In this document: piece after piece, positions 62,330 through 64,000 of the stretch
How the letters are laid out: the number at the start of each line of letters is the position of its first letter
How positions within the stretch are numbered: the first letter of the stretch is position 1
NCBI RefSeq assembly: GCF_030463535.1
Contig: NC_132900.1
Span: 31,343,721 to 31,407,720 of the forward strand
DNA from: Salminus brasiliensis
Taxonomy: Eukaryota > Chordata > Actinopteri > Characiformes > Bryconidae
Length of the DNA stretch: 64,000 nt
Reading direction: 5' to 3'
Notes under the pieces: generated by a model
What the model was told of the DNA's origin: nothing
The model's input: only the letters and a program-made list of their open reading frames with translations
Database searches by the model: none
Program-made: the position numbers and the translations under genes

Positions 62330-63130
62330 GCTGGTGCGAATGCGTTATTAGAGATATCTTTCTTAGCCTATTAGCGGCTGAAGCTGATGAGGTGGGGATA
62401 GACTGGGGCTTCTTTATCTGATTAGGTAATACAAAACAAACTGCCAGACGGCTAAAGACTTTGACTTCATCCGCACTTCATTCTATTTTGGCTGGAAGGA
62501 TGGCTAATGGGGCCTCCATTGAAATCCAATTGTGATCGTGTGTGTAATTGCAGCCTCAGTTCCCTGGAGTCATGTAGCCACGCAGAGCTATGCTTCATTT
62601 AAATGAACCTCGTTTACAGCTACACCCATGCGAAAATGTACACACACTCATACACACACGCATGCATGTACGCATGCCGCTCTTCCTCCCCTCCCTCCGG
62701 TGGGCCGATTAGCGGTGGCGGCTCGTTAGAATCAAACGAAATAATGCCAACATCAGGTGGAATCGGGCCAGGCTCCATTATCAACCCGGTGATTGATGGC
62801 CGTGTGTTGGAGGGGCCCGAGCACCGCCCGCAATTTAGATTCAATAAAAGGCGGCTGGGCTCGATCTGATTTATCCGCTACAGTAGGGCTACCGGGGCCG
62901 CTCTGTTCGCCACCCTTTTTACCCGCTCCCTATTACACCTTCCAAAGAAACAATTCATTGGGATAATCGGGGCGGACCGGAGGAGGTCGTCGGCCCCTGG
63001 AGATGATATTAAGCAGGCACGTGAGATAGGTTATTAAAATAGAGTGTGTGGCGGCTGAAAGCCTGCCCTAGAGTGCCATGCAAAACGGGACAGGATTGGC
63101 AATGTGGGCTTGGACACAGACAGATTAGAA
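62330..63130. promoter_or_regulatory. Candidate conserved non-coding block 11
   Basis: 800 bp, repeat-free apart from a short CA run (62641-62660), and G+C-balanced. It carries the PBX/HOX-type TGATTGAT (62790-62797), CATTTAAATGAAC, GGCCGATTAGCGG, CAATTCATTGGGATAATCGG and GTAATTGCAGCC. A frame on each strand is open for about 75-88 codons but neither is protein-like. This is the strongest enhancer-like block near the right edge. Confidence 0.4.
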
Positions 63131-63407
63131 TGTGTACGAGTCTCCCTGCTGTGGCAATCAGCGCATTTATTAACGTTATTTACAGAAATATGGTAATGAG
63201 AGAGTCTGTATTTGACTCTTGTCTTTTAAAAATGGTCAAATAATGGTCAAAATCTATATTTATATTATTCTTTATTTCTATTATTATTATTATAATATTT
63301 TAATTAGGATTCTTTTAAGACTCAAAATGCAGCTTTAAAGCAGCATTCTGCAGCATTTAACCTTAAATCAGCAGCTTCAGGATCATGGTGCTGCTCCACT
63401 GACTGTA

Positions 63408-63775
63408 TCAGGGAGGACAGCGTCTCTAGCGTTGCTACTCCGGGCTCGGAGCGCTGCTAACTGCACTATGGAGCTCTGGTGAAGCGAGCAGGACGGCGCT
63501 CTCCAGAACTGTGAGCGTAACGCTGCGTAACCCATAGAGTCATATTAGTGTCCAATCCTGTAGTATTACTCTACCCCCTCAGTCCACATGCTGCTCTACC
63601 TTTCAGTGATGCTTCTGTAGCTCTCAGCTTGTCCAGAAATGCATGTGTACAGTGTGTCCTTCTTTAGTGGTGGTTCAAAGCGTGAATTATAATTCCTGAC
63701 TGTACAGTGAGCCCAGGAGCAAGACATGTCAATTCTCACATAATGCTGCTTTAATGATAGTGTTTCCGTAATAAA
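63408..63775 (-). repeat. Dispersed repeat family G copy 3 (inverted)
   Basis: The reverse complement of 61490-61790, with very high identity over at least 200 bp, extending to CATAATGCTGCTTTAATGAT (the family's ATTAAAGCAGCATTATG end). With copy 2 it makes an inverted repeat about 1.6 kb apart. Confidence 0.85.
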
Positions 63776-64000
63776 GCAAAGTATTTTATTATTATTAATG
63801 CTAATAATAATAATAATAAGAAGAAGAAAAATCGACCATGATACTGAGGCTTTAAAGAATTACAGACCGAGCAGAAAACACTGCCATGTTTGAAGGTCTG
63901 GTGTGAAGCGAATTGGAGCTCGCTGTGAAGTCCCGCAGAAGTGTTTATACAACAGTAAATTGATTGGTTGCAGGTCAAAAAAAGATGTAGTATGTGTGCA

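Noticed and set aside
62603..62869. 88-codon plus frame and 74-codon minus frame
   Set aside because: Both overlap a block that looks regulatory; neither reads like a known protein or has splice partners.
59287..64000. Search for the next upstream rsrc1 exon
   Set aside because: No minus-strand segment resembling the AEQAKARLQLVLEA exon with splice sites was found; it probably lies outside.

Overview
This window is nuclear DNA of a ray-finned (teleost) fish. Three things show this: split genes with canonical GT/AG introns, very dense CA/GT, TA and GATA-type microsatellites together with MITEs and tRNA-derived SINEs, and a complete methionine-rich gamma-M crystallin, a class known only from fish lenses. 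The repeat types would fit an otophysan (characiform or catfish-like) genome, but that is inference. No prokaryotic feature, CRISPR array, rRNA or intact tRNA gene was seen.

Layout. (1) 394-2041, minus: the first four coding exons of gfm1 (mitochondrial elongation factor G1); the gene continues off the left edge. (2) About 2.0-5.3 kb: intergenic, with a CpG-rich promoter zone and repeat fragments. (3) 6198-19844, minus: complete seven-exon mlf1 (myeloid leukemia factor 1, 265 aa), with a probable 3'UTR down to about 5315. (4) 19.8-22.8 kb: mlf1 promoter, then a large microsatellite palindrome. (5) 22815-59286, minus: the last four coding exons of rsrc1 (arginine/serine-rich coiled-coil 1), with a 29.6-kb intron; its 5' part lies beyond the right edge. 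(6) 53788-54519, plus: a complete three-exon gamma-M crystallin gene (175 aa), nested antisense inside the large rsrc1 intron. From 59.3 kb to the right edge is more rsrc1 intron.

The order gfm1-mlf1-rsrc1, all on one strand, matches my recollection of human 3q25 (RSRC1-MLF1-GFM1), so this is an old conserved block. The three genes have unrelated jobs: mitochondrial translation, 14-3-3-linked signalling and splicing. The crystallin is a lens structural gene with its own TATA box. The rsrc1 introns hold several low-repeat blocks rich in homeodomain and octamer-type motifs. They look like conserved non-coding regulatory DNA, perhaps for the expected neighbour shox2 beyond the right edge (inference).

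The rest is mostly repeats. One MITE-like family, with an end close to TACACTATATGGACAAAAGT, occurs at least 13 times on both strands. Other families, a LINE 3' fragment, SINEs and a probable Tc1-like relic are also present. I found no wholly new biological system. The most notable items are the nested crystallin, the regulatory-looking blocks, an in-frame stop-free gfm1 intron carrying a (CA)n tract, and several large inverted repeats.
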